Shown piece after piece: positions 63,808-64,000 of a stretch of 64,000 nt of DNA. Positions within the stretch are counted from its first letter, which is position 1, and each line of letters starts with the position of its first letter. The position numbers and the translations under genes are program-made. Under the pieces are notes generated by a model. It was not told where the DNA came from. It did not search any database and saw only the letters and a list, made by a program, of their open reading frames with translations. The stretch spans positions 496,001 to 560,000 of the forward strand of contig CACVBU010000758.1 of the NCBI GenBank assembly GCA_902728285.1, in the 5' to 3' direction. The DNA is from Clytia hemisphaerica. Lineage: Eukaryota; Cnidaria; Hydrozoa; Leptothecata; Clytiidae.

Positions 63808-64000
63808 CAGGGCCGGCGAATCAGTTTTGAAAGTGGAGGGGCCAAATAGTAAGTGTCTAAGGAGGCGCCACCATGGTTGGTTGGTTTTTTTTTTATTATT
63901 AAAAAAGTGGGGGGCCATTTTAGTACATGTGTACTAAAATTCCTTTTTCAAAAATCGTTAAAAAACCTTGTAGTACTCATATATGTCTTGGATTTTAGTA
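63808..64000. mobile_element. Second copy of the CAGGGCCGGCGAA element, cut by the window edge
   Basis: Begins acagggccggcgaatc, then the inverse of the 17321 copy's interior (gtggaggggccaaatagtaa, gtctaaggaggcgcc). It then diverges into an AT-rich stretch without reaching a right terminus. Confidence 0.65.

Overview
The window is metazoan genomic DNA, AT-rich and heavily loaded with transposable elements. Its genes are split by short, canonical GT-AG introns and show no bacterial features. The organism is probably a cnidarian. That rests on recall, not on a search: the C-terminal domain of the secreted protein at 54.5-56.3 kb looks like one I associate with cnidarian predicted proteins, and the poly-G-bounded repeats resemble ones common in anthozoan genomes. 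Treat it as a moderate-to-low confidence assignment.

Layout. 0-2.7 kb: a broken CR1/Jockey-type LINE on the minus strand, with its 3' end beyond the left edge. 2.7-8.2 kb: dispersed repeats, one orphan frameshifted exon of a PDIA5-like disulfide isomerase, a MITE, and a decayed gag fragment. 8205-13322: an essentially intact Ty3/Gypsy LTR retrotransposon on the minus strand, with short LTRs, a 5-bp target duplication, a tRNA-Leu primer site, a polypurine tract, and gag and pol joined by a predicted -1 frameshift at G GGG GGA. 13.8-15.0 kb: an intronless gene for a secreted protein of unknown function. 15.1-17.5 kb: nested MITEs.

17.7-47.6 kb holds the main host gene, an 18-exon nrf-6-like (nose resistant to fluoxetine) membrane acyltransferase on the plus strand. 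The 18 exons I assembled sum to 2409 nt with consistent splice phases and one stop, giving 802 residues: a signal peptide, an NRF domain, then an acyltransferase-3 domain. Its introns are full of mobile elements. Intron 3 also contains an antisense two-exon gene for a secreted PAN-like plus LamG/pentraxin-like protein (28643-27447) and a GIY-YIG relic. Intron 10 has been expanded by a 5162-bp Foldback-like element (36971-42132). This element has inverted terminal arrays of a 24-bp repeat and a perfect 9-bp target duplication. Inside it are another 800-bp element (also with a 9-bp duplication), a second minisatellite and three tRNA-like sequences.

47.6-54.5 kb is repeat-rich. It includes two ~685-bp near-perfect hairpins, two hairpin elements filled with short motif arrays, several members of a TACACG-terminated MITE family, and a broken duplicate of nrf exon 17. 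54.5-56.3 kb is a three-exon minus-strand gene for a 308-residue secreted protein. 56.3-64 kb has no gene I can support, only repeats.

The genes do not form an operon. Three of the four host genes encode predicted secreted proteins and the fourth a polytopic membrane protein. The most unusual item is the Foldback-like element in intron 10.
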